DNA from: Chrysaora quinquecirrha
Taxonomy: Eukaryota; Cnidaria; Scyphozoa; Semaeostomeae; Pelagiidae
Direction: 5' to 3'
Assembly: GCA_014526335.1 (NCBI GenBank)
Contig: JACTAT010000078.1
Location: 42,501 to 106,500 of the forward strand
DNA length: 64,000 nucleotides
Part shown: one piece after another, positions 11,800 through 45,300 of the stretch
Position numbering within the stretch: position 1 is the stretch's first letter
Layout of the letters: each line of letters opens with the position of its first letter
Translations under genes and position numbers: made by a program
The notes under the pieces: model-generated
What the model was told of the DNA's origin: nothing
What the model saw: the letters and a program-made list of their open reading frames with translations, nothing else
The model's database searches: none

Positions 11800-12890
11800 C
11801 ATTTCTTATATGTTTGTAGTTTTGTATACTCGATCCTATCACATATAGATAGATAAACGAATATTAATCCATATATGTATTCATGATCAGTAAAAATGCC
11901 TTCTTTAGATAATTTATAATAGTTTGATTCTCATGTTTCTACGGCTGGGCCGCCATTTTGAATTTTTACTGATTTTTCGTATGTATAATGCTTAAAGCAC
12001 AAAGTTTGATAGTATTCTTATATGTATCGTTTATGATCGATGATCTTGAACTTAGCCTTGTCTTTTCTTGTGCTATTTTCTTGTGCTATCATATAGATTG
12101 CGATGAGGACGGTAGAAATTTTTTTGAGGTATTAATATTTGTTCCAGGGAAGGCAATAACGGGCCAACGGCATGGAAGCAATAGCAATTGGCTATGCAAA
12201 AGAAGTCCCTCAGCGCTGTGTAGCCACAATTGTCTATTAACTGAGATCTGGTGATGTTTTTCTCATCATCGAAACTTCAGATTGGGCGGTCAGTGTGCCA
12301 GCCCAGTGCCAAAATGCCCTTCACTTCTGGGGGGTTGACGAAGAAGCGAATTTTTTTCCGCAGACCAGCACACTATGCCCATGCCGACAACCAGAGCCGG
12401 AAGACCCTAGTCGAAAGCATGAAACGAGTGAAAGAAAAGACAAGTACCTAAACCAAGCAAGAAGGGAGGGTGGGTGGGACAAATTCGTTGAACGTTGATT
12501 GAAACGTTCCCCTTTCACAGCTCATGTTCAGTTTTAATGATAAGCACAGACCGTGTGGCAAAAACTTATAGCCACCAAATTTATAGCTTATAGCCAACAC
12601 ACGAATTAACCCGGTTTGCCATAGCAACACTGCTGTATAAGGAATTGCTTTGTATGAAAAAGCTTCCACCAATCATGAGACACCTCAAAAGCTTCTCTAC
12701 CTCTAATGCGATGCAAGGGGGAATAATAAGATAAAAACCCCTGTCACATATTAAACCCGAATAAATTGCATTTAGTCGTGCCGTATTATTGTTATTGGTG
12801 TATCGTTTGAGCTGATTTGTATCCGAAACAGTCCCTCCAGCCAGTTCCTCCTTACAGCTTTTTCTTCTGACACTCCTCAGAGTATTTACA
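11800..12890. other. intergenic DNA with no gene I can support
   Basis: Open frames here (up to 88 codons) have no splice signals in register and no recognisable protein pattern. The block at 12290-12460 is somewhat GC-richer than its surroundings and may be an old insertion. Confidence 0.5.
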
Positions 12891-12895
12891 TCGGT

Positions 12896-13052
12896 GCTGT
12901 GGCGTCGACGTGTATCCAGCTGACTCTTGATGTCAGGAGCTCAGTGTGATCAGGGTTCGAGCCCACCCACGGTAGTGTCACAGCAATAGGCGGGGTCTCG
13001 TAGTTAAGCTACTACTGAGATCCTAGCGACTGGCGCTAAAAACCATTTTCCC
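12896..13052 (+). mobile_element. SINE (tRNA-like head, CTAGCGACTGGCGCTAAA tail)
   Basis: GTGCTGTGGCGTCGACGTGTATCC, then GATCAGGGTTCGAGCCC (B-box-like) and GATCCTAGCGACTGGCGCTA. Same family as 22666-22846 and 39121-39258. Confidence 0.75.
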
Positions 13053-13469
13053 TAATTTTCCATTAAGCCAAAGCGATGATCTTTGAAAGTCTTAGAAATT
13101 AATGCAAAACCTTTCTGCGTAATGGAGTAGCCGACGGCAGAAAAATCTTGCCAAACGTACCCTTTTCAGAATTGCAGCACCCGTAAACTCAGATTCCATA
13201 TCCACCGGCATTCAGAAGTTGTCAAGACAAAAGAAACCTGTAGGTGATGTTAGCTAAATCGTTCCAGTGATCTTTCCAAGGTTCCAAGCTCCAAATTTTT
13301 GCAGTCCCATATTCCATTTGCGACGATTCCACGATTCCACATACTGTACAGTGACTCACAGACTCACGGTGAGTGACATCAAAACAAACTTGACAACGAG
13401 GCGTCCTAGGTGAGGCCCATAGAAATGGTGAGGTCCCCGATAATCCAAGTTCAAAGTCCGAAAATTTCA

Positions 13470-13673
13470 CGTTGACCAATGAAAAGCTCGCGCCAGGCCT
13501 TTTGACACCCGCCCCGTCTTCGCCCACTTTTGGGGCTTCGTGTTTGAAAATGGCTGTCCACGTCGGCAATGTTGACTTTTTGATACAACAGTAATCTTTT
13601 TCAATTTCTGATCTGAAGAAATTTTCAACTCATAAAGATTTTGGGAACCAAATTTCAACACCGACGGACGAAA
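13470..13673 (+). promoter_or_regulatory. probable PFKFB promoter / 5' UTR
   Basis: A locally GC-richer stretch just before the start codon contains CCAAT (13476-13480) and a GC box CCCGCCCCG (13508-13516). No TATA box is seen. If transcription begins near the GC box, the leader carries a 14-codon upstream ORF (13550-13594). The transcription start cannot be placed from sequence alone. Confidence 0.35.
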
Positions 13674-35006
<21,333 letters not shown>

Positions 35007-35261
35007 TTAATTTATTCTTAATTTTAATCATATTGTATTCATAAATGTTGTGCTTGTAATCCAATTCAAGTTTGCTCATGCAAAGTGTGCTTTTGACTCC
35101 CCCCTGAAATTTTCTCTTGAAGCATCCGTATAACCTGCTTTACGAGAGACAAACTGGGGGAAGGATCCATAATATTACCATTTAGTGACCATACTCTGCT
35201 GTATAAGGGGCTTGATTAATGTCCAGGCCAAACAACTTAACCTTAACCAACAATAACAATC

Positions 35262-35874
35262 CACGCTTTTCTATAAGGAACCTACCTCAAGGCCTAGTTC
35301 TTAAAGTTCCTTATTTTTGGACCTCTTTTGAGGCAATTGTAGTTCAAAAAGTTCCTTAATAGTTCCTTCATTTTAACTGCACATACAGTGGTCTTAACAA
35401 TAAAAGAGAGACACTTGCATGCGAGCAAAGCTCGAGACTACTCAAGGAAACATTTGATACATGTGTACACGCTTTTTTTTTATAAGGAACCTACCTCAAG
35501 GCCTAGTTCTTAAAGTTCCTTATTTTTGGGCCTCTTTTGAGACGATTGTAGTTCCAAAAGTTCCTTAATAGTTCCTTAATTTTATCTGCGCATACAGTGG
35601 TCTAAACAATAAAAGAGAGACATTTGCATGTGAGCAAAGCTCGAGACTACTTAAAGAAACATTGGATACATGCTTAACGTACAATTGATGTGATTTTCGA
35701 CTGCAAATAAATGGAACCGGCTTTCTAATTCTTGGTTATTTGCAGTGATGAAAGCATTCGACATTGAGAAGTTCCTTAACGGTGTTCTCTTTAGCAGTAT
35801 TAGTTCTTTAAGTTTTCGGGCCTTCTACGTGTAGGTTCCTTATAAAGTGGCTCTTTATAAAAAAAAGTTTGTAT
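35262..35874. mobile_element. two TAAGGAAC MITEs, one truncated by the other
   Basis: A copy starting CACGCTTTTCTATAAGGAAC at 35262 stops at 35463, where a complete copy begins TACACGCTTTTTTTTTATAA and runs to 35874. The first copy's right half is missing. Both lie downstream of the PFKFB stop, possibly in its 3' UTR. Confidence 0.75.
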
Positions 35875-36237
35875 CTAACTTAATGTTGTCGCGTGAAACA
35901 AGGCAGGATGAAGATAAATGAAGAATTTGACATTTTTTATGGTCCAACTATACACGACGGTCGGAAGTGGCAAAGCTGCGTCAACAACTAATTCAAATTT
36001 TTGAGAATATTTCAATCTGAGAAAGCTAAAGATGTTTTTGCAAAGGGCATATCACTTCATAAATCTCGTACACCTTCGCGATAAATCTCCATAACTTAAT
36101 AAATTTATGAATCTTATAAATCCTACAAATCTCTTTAAAATCTCATGTTTTAGCTAGTGTGCATGTGCACAAGTTTTGATTCGCCTGAGCAGGACCAAGC
36201 TAGACAACAATTGCAAGAAAAGTTCTTCAAAGACCTC

Positions 36238-36620
36238 AACCTCGTTCCCAGGCTGAATAGGCCTCTACGTGAAACTCCGCTGTCCATATGCGGCCCTGGT
36301 ATCGGCCTTGTCTATACGCAATTTGATTGGCTGCTGAAACAATCGAAATTTTAAGTGACGTCACAGCCGAAAACTAGGTGAAAACATGTATAAAAACCAA
36401 AAAATATGCTACTTGCAATATTTTATCTTACCTGACAGTTATCAATGGAATTCTTTGCATTTCCTTTCTAAGAACATCTGCTTTCGAAATCTACATCTTG
36501 TTTTGATAGGCCAAAATTGCCAGTATTTTGGCAGATTTTGTGGCCGGTACTAGGGCCCAAATCAATTTGACGGTTGAGATTCGAAGAAATTTGATTTGGG
36601 GCCTGGGGACGAGGTTGGGG
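36238..36620. mobile_element. MITE with CAACCTCGTTCCCAGG ends
   Basis: CAACCTCGTTCCCAGGCTGA at the left pairs with GCCTGGGGACGAGGTTGG at the right. An inverted copy lies at 46491-46893 and an internally deleted copy at 41604-41745. Confidence 0.8.
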
Positions 36621-36840
36621 GTGCTGTTGTATTTTTTGGTCGTGGATGAAAGCGGTAAGATGACAAAATCGCTGGATTCGAGCATGCGTACAACTGTGTA
36701 GTCTATGAAACTGTGTTCTTCAGAGCGGGCTCTGTCTCATTACTGCCTTCCTTCACTGCAAATGTAATTCAGCTGTGTGTTAACCTGTTACTCACCCGTG
36801 CAGTATTGCACTGGGTTATTGAATTTTACTGATGTGAACA

Positions 36841-36846
36841 ATAAAG
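36841..36846 (+). promoter_or_regulatory. PFKFB: possible PFKFB poly(A) signal AATAAA
   Basis: AACAATAAAGACGAGG lies 1.8 kb after the stop, in an otherwise gene-free stretch. Using it would put three MITEs in the 3' UTR, so it is only a candidate. Confidence 0.25.
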
Positions 36847-36949
36847 ACGAGGGTTCCCTAAGCTTCATTTGTAGCTTTTTTATATATCAAAATTGGAAAC
36901 TATATTGAATTGGATAGCTTTAACTACAATTTGTAGTGTACAAGTAGAC

Positions 36950-37097
36950 TTATTACACGACCCGTACTCTCCGAAACATACGCCTTTGAACAACCACAAC
37001 AACCTGGTAGCTCTTTGCTTAAGAGGAAAGACGTGATGTTGTAGTTGTTGGTAGCTGTTTCCGAGAGGGTTTGAGGAACATGCAAATTTTAGTCTAC
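36950..37097. mobile_element. short element, CTTATTACACGA family
   Basis: GTAGACTTATTACACGACCC at the left; inner inverted arms ACAACCACAACAACC and GTTGTAGTTGTTGG. Confidence 0.5.
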
Positions 37098-37499
37098 AAG
37101 TATGTAGGCCTATCACAAAAATTATCTTTCCTGGAGATCTCGACATTTCAACTGCTTGAAATTTTAACTTCTTAAATATGATCTAACACTATTTTCACGT
37201 GTGTATATACAATTTTAAATTGGTTTAAAAGTAATATTATTAGGCTTAGTAAAGTTATATACTGAAAGGCTTTTTGTGTGAAATAACAAAATAATCGATT
37301 TTAGCATATTGCAGTTTTCCTATAATCAGTTTCTGTTCTTACTTAATATTAGGAATGTGCGACCTACCATCCTCGAATCCCACCGGCTCGAATAGTACAA
37401 CCAACTCGGTACCAGCGTATATAGGGAACCAACATTTAGCGGGCTTTAACATACGTTGGGACTCCTTAACACTTGGTTCTTGAGCCGCTATTTTACGCT

Positions 37500-37905
37500 A
37501 GCGAACCATTAAGCACTACTTTGGTGGATAAGCACTACTGTGGTGGTTTATTATGCTTGGCGTGGCGGTTTTTTTGCGTACTTCGGCGAATAAGCACCAC
37601 TGTGGTTGGTTATTATGATTGTTTTGTGGCATTTTTGCGTTTTGAGGTGGATAAGCACTACTGTGGTTGGTTATTATGCTTGATGTGGTGGTATTTTTTG
37701 CGCACTGTGGTGGAGTTTTTAGATTTTTTGCTTGATCTGTTATGTTTTGCTGCTATGGTTTCGTATTCACCACAGTACGCAAAATATACCACCACATCTA
37801 GCATAATATCCCACCACAGTAGTGATTATCCACCACAGTATGCAGAAACTACCACCACATCTAGCATAATATCCCACCACCGTAGTTATTATCCACCACA
37901 GCATT
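37500..37905. repeat. ACTGTGGTGG / CCACCACAGT inverted array
   Basis: Direct words at 37515-37710 (GCACTACTGTGGTTGGTTAT, TATGCTTGATGTGGTGGT) reappear as reverse complements at 37760-37905 (CATCTAGCATAATATCCCAC). This makes a large imperfect hairpin. Confidence 0.75.
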
Positions 37906-39120
37906 TTCACTGTTGTGCTTATTGGTTCGCTATCTGCAGTTTTGAGCGCTGCAAAATTAGGCGTTGCAAGTCAAGAAGACGGCGCGGGCAGAAAAGAAAC
38001 TTGGCACGAACTATTTTTCCCGCGTGTCCGACTTTTTGGGGACAACGAGCAAGAGAAAGTTTTGTAAGGGTCAATCAGGGCGTTTGTTTACATTTCTCGT
38101 ATTGACCAATTAGGTGCCTTTATTTTCGAGCGACGCTCTCATGGCTGCCTCTTCCCTCCCTTAGCTGTGAGGAAAACCCACCTGTTGAATTTTTCTTTGT
38201 GGTAACAATATACTTGAGCTTAATTTACAATTAAAATTCAATGAAATGGCGAACATTTCGCGCCAAAGTCAAGTGCAGGGATGCCCCTGAGCCTCCGTAC
38301 CTTTGTTATGTAAATTTTCTTCTCACAGCCCTAGGCCACTGTTTGCCGCCATTTTGAGTCAGGCGTTTCCATACTTTTGTCCCCTTAGTGTAACAACGGA
38401 ACGGAACGCCAAATGTTATGCAATGGAAACGCAGCAACAAGCTCTGCCAAACATGAATTCCCAAAGCGTCAAAATTAAAGTATTGAGAAGATATGCTGCA
38501 AGAATTCGTCGCTTTGGGGATGAAAAATAGCTAGAATTGAAGCAAAGGTCGCATTCCCCTCGTTATTTCAGCAGGTTTCTTCTCGAATCTGCTAGATACT
38601 TATTCTACTTTGCTGCAACTATACACAGAAAAGTCTTCTGACAAAAAAAAGCATTTTTGGACATTGCATGTAACTCTTTGCTTGATTGTACCAGAGAAAT
38701 GTTGGGTTGAACTCAAGTTACATACGTTGCGTTGGACCTTTGGATCACATTTCTTCCTTTGGTGCTTCTGTGTCAGAAGGTAAATATAGATACCTAACGT
38801 TTTCTGTAAATAATTACTTGATTTTTCTCAAATCCAAAAGTTAAATATTATCACATGTTCTTTTGTGTGGAAGCAAAATTGAAAATGCGAATTGGCCTAA
38901 CGTCAGTGGACCACTGTTTAATAGTAAGCCTTATAGCCTAAACTGGACTGTCCAGGCGACGAACGCTGAGTGGCCTATAATCTTGGCTAAATGTTTGAGA
39001 TAGCAAACATACAGACATATTAGCAGGTAGCCCTGCCCCCTTCCCCATCCAATGTTGATATGGGGCCTCAGTAGTCGGTGGTTCACCAACAACTTGTCTC
39101 ACGCGATTTTGACCAACTTA

Positions 39121-39258
39121 CTTGTGGTGTCAATAGCTCAGAAGCTCAGCGAGGTCGGGGTTCGGGCCCCAGCCACGGTTGCATTGCAGACATGGCCAAG
39201 GGCTCGTTATTTCATTTACTTCTTAGATTCTAGCGACTGGCGCCAAATACACCATTCG
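39121..39258 (+). mobile_element. SINE (tRNA-like head)
   Basis: CTTGTGGTGTCAATAGCTCAG, GAGGTCGGGGTTCGGGCCCC and the tail TTCTAGCGACTGGCGCCAAA. Diverged from the 12896 and 22666 copies. Confidence 0.65.
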
Positions 39259-39309
39259 ACTGTTGCTCCTGTCCCTCCTATCCTATCGCTGAATTTTGAC
39301 AAAACAGAT

Positions 39310-39560
39310 GTATGGTTTCACAGTAGTGGATCTGCACGCACCATTGTGATTATATGTTTTGCGTACTTTGAGGGTATTTTTTGCGTACTGTGGTGGTTTT
39401 TTCGGCTACTGTTGTCGTATTTTCCCGGTGTATTTTTTGCATACTGTGGTGGTTTTTTTGCGTACTGTGGTGGATACGCGTTACTGTGATGGGTTATGCT
39501 TGATGTAGTTATCATGCGTAAAAAATCCACCAAAGTACGCAAAAACTACCACCAAGGTTA
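39310..39560. repeat. ACTGTGGTGG array, third copy
   Basis: TTTTGCGTACTGTGGTGG words, closing with the inverted form CCACCAAAGTACGCAAAAAC at 39527-39546. Confidence 0.7.
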
Positions 39561-39599
39561 GCTGACAAAGCTAGAAGTAACAGCCTACCAGTGTTTCCA

Positions 39600-42280
39600 C
39601 TTTTGAAATCTTGCTTTCCTTAAAACAGGGTCAGAATTTTTCAAAATTCCTTAAAATTCCTTAAACCGAAATTCAGTTTTCCTTGAAAATTTCCTTGTCA
39701 CTGTTATTCCAGAGGATGCCGTGTTAGGGCCTGTTAGATTGCATCTGGCAGTTTCTAACAATTACTATCAAGCATTCGCAGCTTATAAATAGCGAATTAA
39801 ATTCCCTAAACTACAAAAGATGCGCGTTAGTGAAGCATCGGGACCACAGACCTGACTACTTTAGGTACTTAGTAGCTACCACGTGGAAGAAGGTATATTT
39901 AATGAAAAAAGGAAACGGTTTTTTTTCATAACAAAACATCAATAATCGAGAAAGAAATAATAGAAAGCAAGAAAACTGGTTATAGTTATCAAGTCTACAA
40001 TTCTTTTATAGACCTTGCTCGAAGTTCTTTTGTGGTAACTATAAAGATAAAGGAATGCAACATCCGACAAAAGTCTTTTGTTTTCCTCGCAAAGCCGTGA
40101 ACATGTTCTTAGAGGCCGCTACAAACAAAATGATATCGCAATTTTGATGTCGCTGACACCTGAGACGCTTTATCTGTGTTGCGATGGGTGCATTTTTCTT
40201 TTTTGAAGTATAATATTTTACACATCAGAAAAACAAACAAGGAAATTTTTTTAAGTTAGGACAAAACGGTAAATTCTCTAAAAAATTCCTTAAATATTGC
40301 AATTCCTTAAAAAATTCCTTGTGAAGCCAAAAATTCCTTGATCTGAGGAAAATTCCTTGAAAGTGGAAACACTGCAGCCTACTCAAACCAAACTAAACAA
40401 CGACCGTGTTATGAAACATGAGCGTACTTTGAACTCATTAACACTTTTCTAACTATACTTGCTTTTGTTTATTGTTTTATCTTTAATTATGTTTACTTGT
40501 TGTTTAGTTGTTGCTATAGGTAACTATAGCCAACAAGAGTTTGTTTTTAGGACTTCTAGAGTCAGTCGTGAAATAGATGCTAGGGAGATCAGCCGTTTGA
40601 TTAATTTGCATTTGACGATTTGCCGCTTTTGAAGATTTGCCGTAGAAGATTTAATTAGCCGAGCCGAGCCGAAGTATATCCGAGTGTATCCGAGACTGAT
40701 CTGTAGCCGAAGTTTTTTTATAAAGAAAGTATTTGTGTGTTTTTTGGAATTTATCTTTATTTTGGTTTTTAACTCTCAAAGAACGAACTCACAAGTAAAA
40801 CGCCCTTGTAAGTCGTTTTACAACCGTAGTGCGTATAGATTCGATAGCGTGGGCTTTTGGCAACTTCCCTCTTTCAGATCAAACAAGAACGAAAGAAAAG
40901 CGAACAATAGTCGTTGCTTGCAGAAAAACTCAGCAGAAAAAAATGAAATGGTCTAAATATTTGTAAACAGTTCTGTGGTACAACGAAGAACATGAATTGT
41001 ACATCTTAATCTAAATTATAAACCTAAATTTGCTTTTAACATAAATAGTTAGACGAGGTTGTATAAAAGCATCTATGTATAAATTGAGAGGTTTGTGTAC
41101 AGTGTTAAGTATTGCTAATTGCTACATTTTTCTTATTTATATCTAGTTTTTAAACATTTCTACTTAAATACAAAAAGTAAGTAAACTAGAGCATAAATAA
41201 AATGTAAGAATGTAGTTTTGTAGGGTTGGCCTAGGCCTAGGTGTCTTCGATATCATGGGCAAGTATATAATATGAAACGAGGAAATTAGTGTCCTGCACT
41301 GACTCACATAAAGTTACTCTAAAATTACTTAAATAATAATAATTATAATAAATACTCTTGTTTTTATATACTATAAATATTTAAAGTGCAAACTGTTTTT
41401 GAAGCTCTGAGCGTATAATGGACGCTACTTTAATCAAATCTTCTGCGAAAACATAATCTCGCAGAGCACGGATTTCTGCGGCAGATAGTCTCAAAGACGG
41501 ATGAACTTTAGTCTAAAAGAGAAATGCTTACTGGATTAGAAATCTATATAGGGCAATTTCGACTATGTTATTCTCAACGATTTTTTACGGTTACGGTTCG
41601 TCCCAACCTCGTTCCCAGGGTGAATAGGCCTCTACGTGCTCTTCATGAAATTTCGCTGTCCATATTCCATTTCGATTTAAAAGCCCCAAATGAATTTCAC
41701 GGTTGAGAATCGAGGATATTCTTTTTGGGCCTGGGGACGACATTTGTTCCTCCAAGTTTTGACAACCTCTTTCCCGTGGGAAGCCTCGCATTCCCTTTAG
41801 ACATACTGTTCACTAGTTCGCCTTGGAAAGAAACCCAACCGTTCATTTTCTTATCGACTTTCCTTCTCGTTGATAAGCCACTCATTAGCCAATATTTACC
41901 GAGAATTTTGAGGAAAGAGGGACCAACTCCTCAGGTCCACCATTCCGGAAAAAAAAACAAAAAGGGAGTGTTCTTCCAAAACTAAACCTCTTAAAACTTT
42001 CGAATTTCGAAAACAGAAAGCTTCAAAAAAAAAAGACCTGTGACTTAAAAAATAAAAACAAGAATTCTGGCAATCCGAAAACTTTCGCGCCAAAATTCTT
42101 GCTTGCCTCGTCCCATGACCCATTCGTGGCAATTGGTGAAATTGCAGCCTCGTTCGAACTTCAAATCGAGAATCTCTAGAAAGTCTCGGAGACATTCTGC
42201 ATTTGATGACATGTTTTGGAGAGCTCCACAGCCTGTCATTCTCAGAAGAGCTTCGAACAACACATTCCGAAGAACGAAAC
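39600..42280. other. gene-free stretch with decayed repeats
   Basis: 39610-40375 holds complementary TCCTTAAAATTCCTTAAA / AAAAATTCCTTGTGAAG words, likely the arms of an old element. 40560-40945 resembles a solo LTR. 40950-41520 is AT-rich with no pattern I recognise. 41604-41745 is a shortened CAACCTCG MITE. No supported exon lies on +. Confidence 0.5.
40560..40945 (+). mobile_element. LTR-like relic
   Basis: AACGAACTCACAAGTAAAACG and CTTGTAAGTCGTTTTACAAC correspond in order to AAGAACCCACTTGTAAAACC and AGAAAAGTGGTTTTACAG at 56775-56820. Both are preceded by repeated GAGCCGA words. No coding part is attached to either, so solo LTRs are the simplest reading. Confidence 0.35.
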
Positions 42281-42373
42281 CTACCGAAAACAGAATTGGT
42301 TTAGAAGGGTGGAAGAAAATCTTCCCTCCGTATCAAGAACCCGCTTCTCTCTGATGGAATGGTGGACCTGAAG
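41929..42373. mobile_element. small inverted-repeat insertion at the end of the cytokine-like gene
   Basis: CTCCTCAGGTCCACCATTCC at the left pairs with GGAATGGTGGACCTGAAGAG at the right, 19 of 20 positions. The last exon of the gene at 42301-46947 runs into it. I do not recognise the superfamily, and no target duplication is evident. Confidence 0.5.
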
Positions 42374-45300
42374 AGAACAATGTCAAGAAACAGACTTGTG
42401 GTTAGTCCACCCAGCTGGGGAGAGAGAGGTGAGTTTTACCAAAAGCTCTCACAAAAATAACGATCCACAACAGCAACAACGATATAAACAAAACAACAAC
42501 AACAACCCAGGATAGAAACATACCAGATACTGCACTGTCTGTTGTATCATTTCTTGAGATGTTACTGACGGAGTGCTGCTACTTTCTTTTACAAGAAGAC
42601 TTGATAACTGCAATAAAAGGCGGTTGCATGACTGTCAAAAAAGTTTAGCAGAAATTAAGTTAATGCTTCGAAAGAAATTCAGAATTGCCGCCAAAGTCTA
42701 CTTGCAAAAAGGCGCCAATTCTATTGAGCGTGATTTCGAGTAATCCTCAACCCGCCATTGTGGGCAAACAGTTGTCTAGGGCAGAATTTAAACCCAGATG
42801 CGAATCGAATTGCACCAATCAGGAAAGTCCAGCTAAATTTATATTGTGTTTACACCAATCAGCTTGCGGGATAAATTGATTGACGAGTCACACCCTGAAG
42901 CTGAAGCTGAATATTGAGCTTGCTCTGCCAATAGACTTTTTCAAAGAGGTTTGGGTCGGCGCGATATTTTTCTGGAAGATGGCGAGCATCTTTAATAAGG
43001 GAATCCTCTCCACATGCAGCAACTTAGATCGTGGTCGTTTTAGGAGAGGAAGTGCAGCAAAGTTTGTTTCGAATTCAGGTTTTATTAGAGTAAAAATGAA
43101 GTAAAGGATTCAAGTTCCAGTTTTTCTGTTCACGGAGGCATTTAATCAAGTATTTTCTTTCTTGCGAGTTAGCTACTTGCATCTTGTGTCTTAAGCTTCT
43201 GCAGATGTTTTGAACATGGATTGTTGCAGATTACTTTTCTCTCTTTTCTTCCATTATTCATGAATTTGAAGCAAAATATGCTGCACTGTTCCTTTTTTGG
43301 TCGCTGTGTGCAGAGAGGATTCCATTGCTCAACTTGTCCGCCATTTTCCAGAAAAATGTGGCGCCGACCTAGTCCTTTTTGAAGAGGTCTGTCATTCGAA
43401 AACACAGTAGGCCACGATCTACCTACCAATTTATTAAATGCAACCATAACCCGTTGAAATGTTGATCTAAGTTGTGAGAAACTGCCAACATGGTTTTGCA
43501 GTCTTTGATCTCTGTTTATTTCATTAAGAATGAATTCCATCGGCTCCATAAATTTTCTCAAGGCCTTCTCTTGCTGCAATGTCCTCTCGATTAACTGTAA
43601 CAGAAAGAGGTAAAGTAGTTTATTTCTTAGTTGTATGATTTTTTATCGGGGAGTATATGACTTTGACAAGAAACGAGGTGACAGTTTTGCAATAGACCAT
43701 TTCAACTAAGGGCCTCGTTTTCAAAAAAGTTGAAAATAAGGTTATAGAGAAATTTCGACTTCAGATTCGAATTCAGCACCTTCCTTTTAGTGTTTTATGC
43801 TTCTAGGACTTATAGGTATTGATTTTATAGGTGTTAAAAGTTTGAAATTCTGCAAAGGATTGGACCGTGAAAACTCGCTGGGTGTGAAATTTTACACTCT
43901 CGACCATTTTACACGGTCAAGTCCTTTATAAATTTTTAAACTTTTAATCGCTATAGAATCAACATCGTAAGGACAAGAACCGTAAAAATTTGCGTCAACA
44001 CTAAAAACAAGGCGCTGAATTCGAATCTGAAGTTGAAATTTCTCTATGACGTAATTTGCAAGTTTTTTGAAAACGATGCCCTTAGCTGAAATGGTCTATA
44101 CAAGTTTACTTTCAGAGTCTGGTACCAAGGCCCTGCTCACACGATCAAACATTTGCAAATTTGCTTGTGAAAAATGTTTCACCGTTCGGCCAGGGCAAGA
44201 ATATCTAACTAATTAAATTATTAGTTAAGTTACAAAATAACTAAATAACAACTAACTAGCTGAAATAACTGTTTTTGTTTCTAATTTTTTATACTGTAAC
44301 TTTTTTACGTTGTGTTAAATGCCTGTCATACTTGTACAAGTGCAGTATAGTGCATAACTAAACTAACTTAATAGTAGCTATCTTACTAACTAACCAATGA
44401 ACTAACTAACAAACATACTATCTAACTAACTAATTGACTAACTTACTAACTAACTAACTAACCAACTAACTAACTTACTAGCTAACTACCTAAAGAAATA
44501 ACTAACTAACTAATTACTAGCTAACCAACTAACTAACAAGCTATTTAACTAACTAACTAACTAACGTATTAACTATCCAACTAACTAACTAACTAATTAG
44601 CTAACTAACTCACTATCCAAACAAATAACTACCTAACTAATTAACTAACTAACAAACATGCTATCTAACTAACTAATTGAATAACTTAATAACTAACTGA
44701 ATAACTAACTAACTAACTAACTAACTAACTGACTGACTCACTATCTAAACCAATAACTAACCAACTAACTAGCTTACTAGCTAATAATTACCTAAACAAG
44801 TAACTAACTAACTAACTTCTTGCTAACCAACAAACTAACTAGCTATTTAACTAACTAACTAACTAACGTATTAACTAGCCAACTAACCAACTAGCTAATT
44901 AACTACCTAACTAACTAACTAACTAACAAAAAATAAGTAAACTAAATAGCTAACTAACTAGCTAAGGCTATCTAACTTGTTGAGTCGATTAACAACGTCG
45001 AGGGAAGAATACATAAAATACAGTATGATTTTCCAAAAGGAGTGCGTTGGGCAAAAGTCGTGTGGAAGTTAGAAGGATGCGTTACCAACATTAAATGTAT
45101 CAAATATTGAAAACAGCAAAACATAACTACCTGATGTGGAGAGCACTGAATTGGCTCGAAGTTGAATTCAGGAAATGACAACAATATACTATCAGCATTT
45201 AATTGGCTGAGATGGTTTGACTTCTAAAAGGAAAAAAATTCAATTCTTAAGGTTGCTAGATTAATTTATGTACACCCATTTTTTATCCTACACATCTGTT

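Noticed and set aside
12288..12460. Two overlapping + frames rich in Arg, Pro and Glu
   Set aside because: Neither has a supporting splice site or recognised domain, and composition alone is not evidence.
36157..36354. 65-codon frame on + after the PFKFB gene
   Set aside because: Most of it lies in the CAACCTCG MITE; no family pattern.
38697..38779. Exon-like block on + (TTGTACCAG acceptor, AGAAG|GTAAAT donor, frame RNVGLNSSYIRCV...)
   Set aside because: Attractive splice sites, but no partner exon in phase upstream or downstream and no recognisable protein. A chance block cannot be excluded.
42103..42354. 83-codon frame on + (MPRPMTHSWQLVKLQ...)
   Set aside because: Lies inside the 41929-42373 insert, opposite the - strand gene's last exon; no domain.
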